From Gordius sp. MW1 (Eukaryota; Nematomorpha; Gordioida; Gordea; Gordiidae): 64,000 nucleotides of DNA. The position numbers and the translations under genes were made by a program. This document shows, in pieces, positions 26,901 through 38,930 of this stretch. The notes under the pieces were generated by a model. It made no database searches. It saw nothing but the letters and a program-made list of their open reading frames with translations, and had not been told where the DNA came from. The DNA lies in NCBI GenBank assembly GCA_964036665.1, contig OZ038531.1, positions 11,656,168 to 11,720,167 of the forward strand. The letters run 5' to 3'. Position 1 is the first letter of the stretch; every line of letters begins with the position of its first letter.

Positions 26901-28735
26901 AAAACGTTGTCTTTTGTCAAAATGATAGTTCTCGCAGCTTAAAACCTCTTTGCGGAAGTCAATCGAGGATAATAGGATTTTCAAATTGGCTTACTTTTAT
27001 ATATTTTTTTACGCTCTTTCACATAGAATCGAAAAAAATAAATATTTTTACCTCAAAAATTTTCACATATTTTTCTTTGAACCGTATTCATCCGCTGAAA
27101 GTTGTCGTTTTCAGACGTGGTTTCTATGATCCCAAGTAAAAATTTATCAGAACTGAAAACTATTACTTTGAAATCATGATCGCATAGTGCATTTTTGAAA
27201 AATTAAGCACTCACGTTGCGATACAACAAACTAATCGCAACAATAAAACGTTATCTTTTGTCAAAATGATAGTTCTCGCAGCTTAAAACCTCTTTGCGGA
27301 AGTCAATCGAGGATAATAGGATTCTCAAATTGGCTTACTTTTATATATTTTTTCATGCTCTTTCACATAGAATCGAAAAAAATAAATATTTTTACCTCAA
27401 AATTTTTCACATATTTTTCTTTCAACCGTATGCATCCGATGAAAGTTGTCGTTTTCAGACGTGGTTTCGATGATAAAAAGTAAATATTTATCAGAATCAG
27501 AAAATTATTACTTTAAAATCATGATCGCATAGTGCATTTTTGAAAAATTAAGCACTCACGTTGCGATACAACAAACTAATCGCAACAATAAAACGTTGTC
27601 TTTTGTCAAAATGATAGTTCTCGCAGCTTAAAACCTCTTTGCGGAAGTCAATCGAGGATAATAGGATTCTCAAATTGGCTTACTTTTATATATTTTTTTA
27701 CGCTCTTTCACATAGAATCGAAAAAAATAAATATTTTTACCTCAAAAATTTTCACATATTTTTCTTTGAACCGTATTCATCCGATGAAAGTTGTCGTTTT
27801 CAGACGTGGTTTCTATGATCCCAAGTAAAAATTTATCAGAATCTAAAAACTATTACTTTAAACTCATGATCGCATAGAGCCATTTTAAAAAATAAAGCAC
27901 TAGCGTTGCGATACAACAAACTAATCGCAACAATAAAACGTTGTCTTTTGTCAAAATGATAGTTCTCGCAGCTTAAAACCTCTTTTCGGAAGTCAATCGA
28001 GGATAAGAGGATTCTCATATTGGCTTACATTTATATATTTTTTTACGCTCTTTCACATAGAATCGAAAAAAAAAATATTTTTACCTTAAAAATTTTCACA
28101 TATTTTTCTTTGAATCGTATTCATCCGATGAAAGTTGTCGTTTTCAGACGTGGTTTCTATGATCCCAAGTAAAAATTTATCAGAATCTGAAAACTATTAC
28201 TTTGAAATCATGATTGCATAGAGCCATTTTCAAAAATTAAGCACTAACGTTGCGATACAACAAACTAATCGCAACAATAAAACGTTGTCTTTTGTCAAAA
28301 TGATAGTTCTCGCAGCTTAAAACCTCTTTTCGGAAGTCAATCGAGGATAATAGGATTCTCAAATTGGCTTACTTTTATATATTTTTTCATGCTCTTTCAC
28401 ATAGAATCGAAAAAAATAAATATTTTTACCTCAAAATTTTTCACATATTTTTCTTTCAACCGTATGCATCCGATGAAAGTTGTCGTTTTCAGACGTGGTT
28501 TCTATGATAAAAAGTAAAAATTTATCAGAATCTGAAAACTATTACTTTGAAATCATGATCGCATAGAGCCAATTTCAAAAATTAAGCACTAACGTTGCGA
28601 TACAACAAACTAATCGCAACAATAAAACGTTGTCTTTTGTCAAAATGATAGTTCTCGCAGCTTAAAACCTCTTTTCGGAAGTCAATCGAGGATAATAGGA
28701 TTCTCAAATTGGCTTACTTTTATATATTTTTTTAC
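23951..28735 (+). repeat. 14-mer HOR, copy 2 (4,786 bp)
   Basis: Second tandem copy of the preceding block. All the diagnostic variants listed there recur at +4,786 bp, for example ATTAACCACTA at 24140, 19-bp deletions at 25243 and 26260, and CAGAACTGAAAAC at 27148. I found no internal disagreement in the stretches compared, which points to recent duplication or to ongoing homogenisation. Agreement with the start of copy 1 continues briefly past 28735 and then fails (T at 28871 against C; ATTAAGCAC at 28925 against ATTAACCAC). Confidence 0.9.
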
Positions 28736-31700
28736 ACTCTTTCACATAGAATCGAAAAAAATAAATATTTTTACCTCAAAATTTTTCACATATTTTTCTT
28801 TGAATCGTATTCATCCGATGAAAGTTGTCGTTTTCAGACGTGGTTTCTATGATCCCAAGTAAAAATTTATTAGAATCTGAAAACTATTACTTTGAAATCA
28901 TGATCGCATAGAGCCATTTTCAAAAATTAAGCACTAACGTTGCGATACAACAAACTAATCGCAACAATAAAACGTTGTCTTTTGTCAAAATGATAGTTCT
29001 CGCAGCTTAAAACCTCTTTTCGGAAGTCAATCGAGGATAATAGGATTCTCAAATTGGCTTACTTTTATATATTTTTTCATGCTCTTTCACATAGAATCGA
29101 AAAAAATAAATATTTTTACCTCAAAATTTTTCACATATTTTTCTTTCAACCGTATGCATCCGATGAAAGTTGTCGTTTTCAGACGTGGTTTCTATGATAA
29201 AAAGTAAAAATTTATCAGAATCTGAAAACTATTACTTTGAAATCATGATCGCATAGAGCCAATTTCAAAAATTAAGCACTAACGTTGCGATACAACAAAC
29301 TAATCGCAACAATAAAACGTTGTCTTTTGTCAAAATGATAGTTCTCGCAGCTTAAAACCTCTTTTCGGAAGTCAATCGAGGATAATAGGATTCTCAACAT
29401 GCCTTACTTTTATATATTTTTTTATGCTCTTTCACATATACCTCAAAATTTTTCACATATTTTTCTTTCAACCGTATGCATCCGATGAAAGTTGTCGTTT
29501 TCAGACGTGGTTTCGATGATCCCAAGTAAAAATTTATCAGAATCAGAAAATTATTACTTTAAAATCATGATCGCATAGTGCATTTTTGAAAAATTAAGCA
29601 CTCACGTTGCGATACAACAAACTAATCGCAACAATAAAACGTTGTCTTTTGTCAAAATGATAGTTCTGGCAGCTTAAAACCTCTTTGCGGAAGTCAATCG
29701 AGGATAATAGGATTCTCAAATTGGCTTACTTTTATATATTTTTTTACGCTCTTTCACATAGAATCGAAAAAAATAAATATTTTTACCTCAAAAATTTTCA
29801 CATATTTTTCTTTGAACCGTATTCATCCGATGAAAGTTGTCGTTTTCAGACGTGGTTTCTATGATCCCAAGTAAAAATTTATCAGAATCTAAAAACTATT
29901 ACTTTAAACTCATGATCGCATAGAGCCATTTTAAAAAATAAAGCACTAGCGTTGCGATACAACAAACTAATCGCAACAATAAAACGTTGTCTTTTGTCAA
30001 AATGATAGTTCTCGCAGCTTAAAACCTCTTTTCGGAAGTCAATCGAGGATAAGAGGATTCTCATATTGGCTTACATTTATATATTTTTTTACGCTCTTTC
30101 ACATAGAATCGAAAAAAAAAATATTTTTACCTTAAAAATTTTCACATATTTTTCTTTGAATCGTATTCATCCGATGAAAGTTGTCGTTTTCAGACGTGGT
30201 TTCTATGATCCCAAGTAAAAATTTATCAGAATCTGAAAACTATTACTTTGAAATCATGATTGCATAGAGCCATTTTCAAAAATTAAGCACTAACGTTGCG
30301 ATACAACAAACTAATCGCAACAATAAAACGTTGTCTTTTGTCAAAATGATAGTTCTCGCAGCTTAAAACCTCTTTTCGGAAGTCAATCGAGGATAATAGG
30401 ATTCTCAAATTGGCTTACTTTTATATATTTTTTCATGCTCTTTCACATAGAATCGAAAAAAATAAATATTTTTACCTCAAAATTTTTCACATATTTTTCT
30501 TTCAACCGTATGCATCCGATGAAAGTTGTCGTTTTCAGACGTGGTTTCTATGATAAAAAGTAAAAATTTATCAGAATCTGAAAACTATTACTTTGAAATC
30601 ATGATCGCATAGAGCCAATTTCAAAAATTAAGCACTAACGTTGCGATACAACAAACTAATCGCAACAATAAAACGTTGTCTTTTGTCAAAATGATAGTTC
30701 TCGCAGCTTAAAACCTCTTTTCGGAAGTCAATCGAGGATAATAGGATTCTCAAATTGGCTTACTTTTATATATTTTTTTACACTCTTTCACATAGAATCG
30801 AAAAAAATAAATATTTTTACCTCAAAATTTTTCACATATTTTTCTTTGAATCGTATTCATCCGATGAAAGTTGTCGTTTTCAGACGTGGTTTCTATGATC
30901 CCAAGTAAAAATTTATCAGAATCTGAAAACTATTACTTTGAAATCATGATCGCATAGAGCCATTTTCAAAAATTAAGCACTAACGTTGCGATACAACAAA
31001 CTAATCGCAACAATAAAACGTTGTCTTTTGTCAAAATGATAGTTCTCGCAGCTTAAAACCTCTTTTCGGAAGTCAATCGAGGATAATAGGATTCTCAAAT
31101 TGGCTTACTTTTATATATTTTTTCATGCTCTTTCACATAGAATCGAAAAAAATAAATATTTTTACCTCAAAATTTTTCACATATTTTTCTTTCAACCGTA
31201 TGCATCCGATGAAAGTTGTCGTTTTCAGACGTGGTTTCTATGATAAAAAGTAAAAATTTATCAGAATCTGAAAACTATTACTTTGAAATCATGATCGCAT
31301 AGAGCCAATTTCAAAAATTAAGCACTAACGTTGCGATACAACAAACTAATCGCAACAATAAAACGTTGTCTTTTGTCAAAATGATAGTTCTCGCAGCTTA
31401 AAACCTCTTTTCGGAAGTCAATCGAGGATAATAGGATTCTCAACATGCCTTACTTTTATATATTTTTTTATGCTCTTTCACATATACCTCAAAATTTTTC
31501 ACATATTTTTCTTTCAACCGTATGCATCCGATGAAAGTTGTCGTTTTCAGACGTGGTTTCGATGATCCCAAGTAAAAATTTATCAGAATCAGAAAATTAT
31601 TACTTTAAAATCATGATCGCATAGTGCATTTTTGAAAAATTAAGCACTCACGTTGCGATACAACAAACTAATCGCAACAATAAAACGTTGTCTTTTGTCA

Positions 31701-31936
31701 AAATGATAGTTCTGGCAGCTTAAAACCTCTTTGCGGAAGTCAATCGAGGATAATAGGATTCTCAAATTGGCTTACTTTTATATATTTTTTTACGCTCTTT
31801 CACATAGAATCGAAAAAAATAAATATTTTTACCTCAAAAATTTTCACATATTTTTCTTTGAACCGTATTCATCCGATGAAAGTTGTCGTTTTCAGACGTG
31901 GTTTCTATGATCCCAAGTAAAAATTTATCAGAATCT
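27622..31936 (+). repeat. 6-mer HOR tandem pair (2,046 bp)
   Basis: 27622-29667 and 29668-31713 correspond at 2,046 bp, and agreement runs on to about 31936. Shared markers are the ACTCATGATC monomer (27862 and 29908), CTCATATTGGCTTACATTT (28014 and 30060), two GAGCCAATTTC monomers, and one with CAACATGCCTTAC plus a 23-bp deletion (29438 and 31484). The period is shorter than six full monomers because of that deletion. One difference seen is T at 28871 against C at 30917. This pair overlaps the end of the 14-mer copy 2. Confidence 0.87.
29438..29439. other. Junction of a 23-bp deletion allele shared by 3 monomers
   Basis: CACATA is joined directly to TACCTC, removing 23 bp that normally hold the A7 and first T tract. 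The junction recurs at 31484 and 36594. All three monomers also carry CAACATGCCTTAC in place of CAAATTGGCTTAC about 40 bp upstream, so the two changes travel together. Removal of two of the four spaced A/T tracts should weaken any intrinsic bend in these units. Confidence 0.88.
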
Positions 31937-33820
31937 CAAAACTATTACTTTGAAATCATGATCGCATAGAGCCATTTTCAAAAATAAAGCACTAACGTTG
32001 CGATACAACAAACTAATCGCAACAATAAAACGTTGTCTTTTGTCAAAATGATATCTTTTCAGAAGTCAATCGAGGATAATAGGATTCTCAAATTGGCTTA
32101 CTTTTATATATTTTTTTACGCTCTTTCACATAGAATCGAAAAAAATAAATATTTTTACCTCAAAATTTTTCACATATTTTTCTTTCAACCGTATGCATCC
32201 GATGAAAGTTGTCGTTTTCAGACGTGGTTTCGATGATAAAAAGTAAAAATTTATCAGAATCAGAAAATTATTACTTTAAAATCATGATCGCATAGTGCAT
32301 TTTTGAAAAATTAAGCACTCACGTTGCGATACAACAAACTAATCGCAACAATAAAACGTTGTCTTTTGTCAAAATGATAGTTCTCGCAGCTTAAAACCTC
32401 TTTGCGGAAGTCAATCGAGGATAATAGGATTCTCAAATTGGCTTACTTTTATATATTTTTTTACGTTCTTTCACATAGAATCGAAAAAAATAAATATTTT
32501 TACCTCAAAAATTTTCACATATTTTTCTTTGAACCGTATTCATCCGATGAAAGTTGTCGTTTTCAGACGTGGTTTCTATGATCCCAAGTAAAAATTTATC
32601 AGAATCTAAAAACTATTACTTTGAAATCATGATCGCATAGAGCCATTTTCAAAAATAAAGCACTAACGTTGCGATACAACAAACTAATCGCAACAATAAA
32701 ACGTTGTCTTTTGTTAAAATGATATCTTTTCAGAAGTCAATCGAGGATAATAGGATTCTCAAATTGGCTTACTTTTATATATTTTTTCATGCACTTTCAC
32801 ATAGAATCGAAAACAATAAATATTTTTACCTCAAAATTTTTCACATATTTTTCTTTGAACCGTATTCATCCGATGAAAGTTGTCGTTTTCAGACGTGGTT
32901 TCTATGATCCCAAGTAAAAATATATCAGAATCTGAAAACTATTACTTTGAAATCATGATCGCATAATGCATTTTTGAAAAATTAAGCACTCACTTTGCGA
33001 TACAACAAACTAATCGCAACAATAAAACGTTGTCTTTTGTCAAAATGATAGTTCTCGCAGCTTAAAACCTCTTTGCGGAAGTCAATCGAGGATAATAGGA
33101 TTCTCAAATTGGCTTACTTTTATATATTTTTTTACGCTCTTTCACATAGAATCGAAAAAAATAAATATTTTTACCTAAAAAATTTTCACATATTTTTCTT
33201 TGAACCGTATTCATCCGATGAAAGTTGTCGTTTTCAGACGTGGTTTCTATGATCCCAAGTAAAAATTTATCAGAATCTAAAAACTATTACTTTGAAATCA
33301 TGATCGCATAGAGCCATTTTCAAAAAATTAAGCACTCACGTTGAGATACAACAAACTAATCGCAACAATAAAACGTTGTCTTTTGTCAAAATGATAGTTC
33401 TCGCAGCTTAAAACCTCTTTTGAGAAGTCAATCGAGGATAATGGGATTCTCAAATTGGCTTACTTTTATATATTTTTTCATGCACTTTCACATAGAATCG
33501 AAAAAAATAAATATTTTTACCTCAAAATTTTTCACATATTTTTCTTTCAACCGTATGCATCCGATGTAAGTTGTCGTTTTCAGACGTGGTTTCTATGATC
33601 CCAAGTAAAAATTTATCAGAATCTTAAAACTATTACTTTGAAATCATGATCGCATAGTGCATTTTTGAAAAATTAAGCACTCACGTTTCGCTTACAACAA
33701 ACTAATCGCAACAATAAAACGTTGTCTTTTGTCAAAATGATAGTTCTCGCAGCTTAAAACCTCTTTGCGGAAGTCAATCGAGGATAATAGGATTCTCAAA
33801 TTGGCTTACTTTTATATATT
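30620..33820 (+). repeat. 15-mer-spaced HOR, copy 1 (5,110 bp offset)
   Basis: This segment recurs 5,110 bp downstream at about 35730-38930. Shared markers are CAACATGCCTTAC with the 23-bp deletion (31484 and 36594), GTTCTGGCAG (31709 and 36819), 19-bp deletions (32053 and 32724, against 37163 and 37834), TTTTGAGAAG with GGATAATGGGATT (near 33420 and 38530), CGATGTAAGTTG (33563 and 38673) and CACGTTTCGCTTACAAC (33683 and 38793). A few substitutions separate the copies, for example CACTTTGCGA (32991) against CACTTCGCGA (38101). Confidence 0.85.
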
Positions 33821-33839
33821 TTTTTACGCTCTTTCACAT

Positions 33840-35270
33840 AGAATCGAAAAAAATAAATATTTTTACCTCAAAATTTTTCACCTATTTTTCTTTGAACCGT
33901 ATTCATCCGATGAAAGTTGTCGTTTTCAGACGTGGTTTCTATGATCCCAAGTAAAAATTTATCAGAATCTGAAAACTATTACTTTGAAATCATGATCGCA
34001 TAGTGCATTTTTGAAAAATTAAGCACTCACGTTGCGATACAACAAACTAATCGCAACAATAAAACGTTGTCTTTTGTCAAAATGATAGTTCTCGCAGCTT
34101 AAAACCTCTTTGCGGAAGTCAATCGAGGATAATAGGATTTTCAAATTGGCTTACTTTTATATATTTTTTTACGCTCTTTCACATAGAATCGAAAAAAATA
34201 AATATTTTTACCTCAAAAATTTTCACATATTTTTCTTTGAACCGTATTCATCCGATGAAAGTTGTCGTTTTCAGACGTGGTTTCTATGATCCCAAGTAAA
34301 AATTTATCAGAACTGAAAACTATTACTTTGAAATCATGATCGCATAGTGCATTTTTGAAAAATTAAGCACTCACGTTGCGATACAACAAACTAATCGCAA
34401 CAATAAAACGTTATCTGTCAAAATGATAGTTCTCGCAGCTTAAAACCTCTTTGCGGAAGTCAATCGAGGATAATAGGATTCTCAAATTGGCTTACTTTTA
34501 TATATTTTTTCATGCTCTTTCACATAGAATCGAAAAAAATAAATATTTTTACCTCAAAATTTTTCACATATTTTTCTTTCAACCGCATGCATCCGATGAA
34601 AGTTGTCGTTTTCAGACGTGGTTTCGATGATAAAAAGTAAATATTTATCAGACAGAAAATTATTACTTTAAAATCATGATCGCATAGTGCATTTTTGAAA
34701 AATTAAGCACTCACGTTGCGATACAACAAACTAATCGCAACAATAAAACGTTGTCTTTTGTCAAAATGATAGTTCTCGCAGCTTAAAACCTCTTTGCGGA
34801 AGTCAATCGAGGATAATAGGATTCTCAAATTGGCTTACTTTTATATATTTTTTTACGCTCTTTCACATAGAATTGAAAAAAATAAATATTTTTACCTCAA
34901 AAATTTTCACATATTTTTCTTTGAACCGTATTCATCCGATGAAAGTTGTCGTTTTCAGACGTGGTTTCTATGATCCCAAGTAAAAATTTATCAGAATCTA
35001 AAAACTATTACTTTAAACTCATGATCGCATAGAGCCATTTTCAAAAATAAAGCACTAGCGTTGCGATACAACAAACTAATCGCAACAATAAAACGTTGTC
35101 TTTTGTCAAAATGATAGTTCTCGCAGCTTAAAACCTCTTTTCGGAAGTCAATCGAGGATAAGAGGATTCTCATATTGGCTTACATTTATATATTTTTTTA
35201 CGCTCTTTCACATAGAATCGAAAAAAAAAAATATTTTTACCTTAAAAATTTTCACATATTTTTCTTTGAA
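33840..35270 (+). repeat. Third copy of the 21.9-23.3 kb block
   Basis: The order of markers repeats that of 21890-23330 and 26676-28116: CACCTATTTTTC, GGATTTTCAAATTGG, CAGAACTGAAAAC (34308), CGTTATCT, GTAAATATTTATC, ACTCATGATC, AGCACTAGCG, and CTCATATTGGCTTACATTT. It has its own later changes: a 4-base loss in CGTTATCTGTC near 34410, a shortened CAGACAGAAAATT near 34650, and CAACCGCATGC near 34580. It fills the gap between the two copies of the 5,110-bp repeat. It is therefore an older, more diverged relative of the 14-mer HOR. Confidence 0.82.
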
Positions 35271-35729
35271 CCGTATTCATCCGATGAAAGTTGTCGTTTT
35301 CAGACGTGGTTTCTATGATCCCAAGTAAAAATTTATCAGAATCTAAAAACTATTACTTTGAAATCATGATCGCATAGAGCCATTTTCAAAAATAAAGCAC
35401 TAACGTTGCGATACAACAAACTAATCGCAACAATAAAACGTTGTCTTTTGTCAAAATGATAGTTCTCGCAGCTTAAAACCTCTTTTCGGAAGTCAATCGA
35501 GGATAATAGGATTCTCAAATTGGCTTACTTTTATATATTTTTTTACGCTCTTTCACATAGAATCGAAAAAAATAAATATTTTTACCTCAAAATTTTTCAC
35601 ATATTTTTCTTTGAATCGTATTCATCCGATGAAAGTTGTCGTTTTCAGACGTGGTTTCTATGATCCCAAGTAAAAATTTATCAGAATCTGAAAACTATTA
35701 CTTTGAAATCATGATCGCATAGAGCCATT

Positions 35730-38700
35730 TTCAAAAATTAAGCACTAACGTTGCGATACAACAAACTAATCGCAACAATAAAACGTTGTCTTTTGTCAAA
35801 ATGATAGTTCTCGCAGCTTAAAACCTCTTTTCGGAAGTCAATCGAGGATAATAGGATTCTCAAATTGGCTTACTTTTATATATTTTTTTACACTCTTTCA
35901 CATAGAATCGAAAAAAATAAATATTTTTACCTCAAAATTTTTCACATATTTTTCTTTGAATCGTATTCATCCGATGAAAGTTGTCGTTTTCAGACGTGGT
36001 TTCTATGATCCCAAGTAAAAATTTATCAGAATCTGAAAACTATTACTTTGAAATCATGATCGCATAGAGCCATTTTCAAAAATTAAGCACTAACGTTGCG
36101 ATACAACAAACTAATCGCAACAATAAAACGTTGTCTTTTGTCAAAATGATAGTTCTCGCAGCTTAAAACCTCTTTTCGGAAGTCAATCGAGGATAATAGG
36201 ATTCTCAAATTGGCTTACTTTTATATATTTTTTCATGCTCTTTCACATAGAATCGAAAAAAATAAATATTTTTACCTCAAAATTTTTCACATATTTTTCT
36301 TTCAACCGTATGCATCCGATGAAAGTTGTCGTTTTCAGACGTGGTTTCTATGATAAAAAGTAAAAATTTATCAGAATCTGAAAACTATTACTTTGAAATC
36401 ATGATCGCATAGAGCCATTTTCAAAAATTAAGCACTAACGTTGCGATACAACAAACTAATCGCAACAATAAAACGTTGTCTTTTGTCAAAATGATAGTTC
36501 TCGCAGCTTAAAACCTCTTTTCGGAAGTCAATCGAGGATAATAGGATTCTCAACATGCCTTACTTTTATATATTTTTTTATGCTCTTTCACATATACCTC
36601 AAAATTCTTCACATATTTTTCTTTCAACCGTATGCATCCGATGAAAGTTGTCGTTTTCAGACGTGGTTTCGATGATCCCAAGTAAAAATTTATCAGAATC
36701 AGAAAATTATTACTTTAAAATCATGATCGCATAGTGCATTTTTGAAAAATTAAGCACTCACGTTGCGATACAACAAACTAATCGCAACAATAAAACGTTG
36801 TCTTTTGTCAAAATGATAGTTCTGGCAGCTTAAAACCTCTTTGCGGAAGTCAATCGAGGATAATAGGATTCTCAAATTGGCTTACTTTTATATATTTTTT
36901 TACGCTCTTTCACATAGAATCGAAAAAAATAAATATTTTTACCTCAAAAATTTTCACATATTTTTCTTTGAACCGTATTCATCCGATGAAAGTTGTCGTT
37001 TTCAGACGTGGTTTCTATGATCCCAAGTAAAAATTTATCAGAATCTAAAAACTATTACTTTGAAATCATGATCGCATAGAGCCATTTTCAAAAATAAAGC
37101 ACTAACGTTGCGATACAACAAACTAATCGCAACAATAAAACGTTGTCTTTTGTCAAAATGATATCTTTTCAGAAGTCAATCGAGGATAATAGGATTCTCA
37201 AATTGGCTTACTTTTATATATTTTTTTACGCTCTTTCACATAGAATCGAAAAAAATAAATATTTTTACCTCAAAATTTTTCACATATTTTTCTTTCAACC
37301 GTATGCATCCGATGAAAGTTGTCGTTTTCAGACGTGGTTTCGATGATAAAAAGTAAAAATTTATCAGAATCAGAAAATTATTACTTTAAAATCATGATCG
37401 CATAGTGCATTTTTGAAAAATTAAGCACTCACGTTGCGATACAACAAACTAATCGCAACAATAAAACGTTGTCTTTTGTCAAAATGATAGTTCTCGCAGC
37501 TTAAAACCTCTTTGCGGAAGTCAATCGAGGATAATAGGATTCTCAAATTGGCTTACTTTTATATATTTTTTTACGCTCTTTCACATAGAATCGAAAAAAA
37601 TAAATATTTTTACCTCAAAAATTTTCACATATTTTTCTTTGAACCGTATTCATCCGATGAAAGTTGTCGTTTTCAGACGTGGTTTCTATGATCCCAAGTA
37701 AAAATTTATCAGAATCTAAAAACTATTACTTTGAAATCATGATCGCATAGCGCCATTTTCAAAAATAAAGCACTAACGTTGCGATACAACAAACTAATCG
37801 CAACAATAAAACGTTGTCTTTTGTTAAAATGATATCTTTTCAGAAATCAATCGAGGATAATAGGATTCTCAAATTGGCTTACTTTTATATATTTTTTCAT
37901 GCACTTTCACATAGAATCGAAAAAAATAAATATTTTTACCTCAAAATTTTTCACATATTTTTCTTTGAACCGTATTCATCCGATGAAAGTTGTCGTTTTC
38001 AGACGTGGTTTCTATGATCCCAAGTAAAAATATATCAGAATCTGAAAACTATTACTTTGAAATCATGATCGCATAATGCATTTTTGAAAAATTAAGCACT
38101 CACTTCGCGATACAACAAACTAATCGCAACAATAAAACGTTGTCTTTTGTCAAAATGATAGTTCTCGCAGCTTAAAACCTCTTTGCGGAAGTCAATCGAG
38201 GATAATAGGATTCTCAAATTGGCTTACTTTTATATATTTTTTTACGCTCTTTCACATAGAATCGAAAAAAATAAATATTTTTACCTCAAAAATTTTCACA
38301 TATTTTTCTTTGAACCGTATTCATCCGATGAAAGTTGTCGTTTTCAGACGTGGTTTCTATGATCCCAAGTAAAAATTTATCAGAATCTAAAAACTATTAC
38401 TTTGAAATCATGATCGCATAGAGCCATTTTCAAAAAATTAAGCACTCACGTTGAGATACAACAAACTAATCGCAACAATAAAACGTTGTCTTTTGTCAAA
38501 ATGATAGTTCTCGCAGCTTAAAACCTCTTTTGAGAAGTCAATCGAGGATAATGGGATTCTCAAATTGGCTTACTTTTATATATTTTTTCATGCACTTTCA
38601 CATAGAATCGAAAAAAATAAATATTTTTACCTCAAAATTTTTCACATATTTTTCTTTCAACCGTATGCATCCGATGTAAGTTGTCGTTTTCAGACGTGGT

Positions 38701-38930
38701 TTCTATGATCCCAAGTAAAAATTTATCAGAATCTGAAAACTATTACTTTGAAATCATGATCGCATAGTGCATTTTTGAAAAATTAAGCACTCACGTTTCG
38801 CTTACAACAAACTAATCGCAACAATAAAACGTTGTCTTTTGTCAAAATGATAGTTCTCGCAGCTTAAAACCTCTTTGCGGAAGTCAATCGAGGATAATAG
38901 GATTCTCAAATTGGCTTACTTTTATATATT
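35730..38930 (+). repeat. 15-mer-spaced HOR, copy 2
   Basis: Second copy of 30620-33820 at +5,110 bp with the same series of deletions and point variants. It ends near 38930, where this copy has TTTTTTGACGCTC (38935) and CACATATTTTTC while copy 1 has TTTTTTTACGCTC and CACCTATTTTTC. The monomers at about 35890-36130, close to the left edge, differ slightly from copy 1 (GAGCCATTTTC in place of GAGCCAATTTC), so the left boundary is approximate. Confidence 0.83.

Noticed and set aside
20437-38017. Eight 67-codon plus-strand frames across the 19-bp deletion
   Set aside because: They start at TTG and are created by the deletion, which shifts frame. They spread with the HOR and show no sign of coding constraint.
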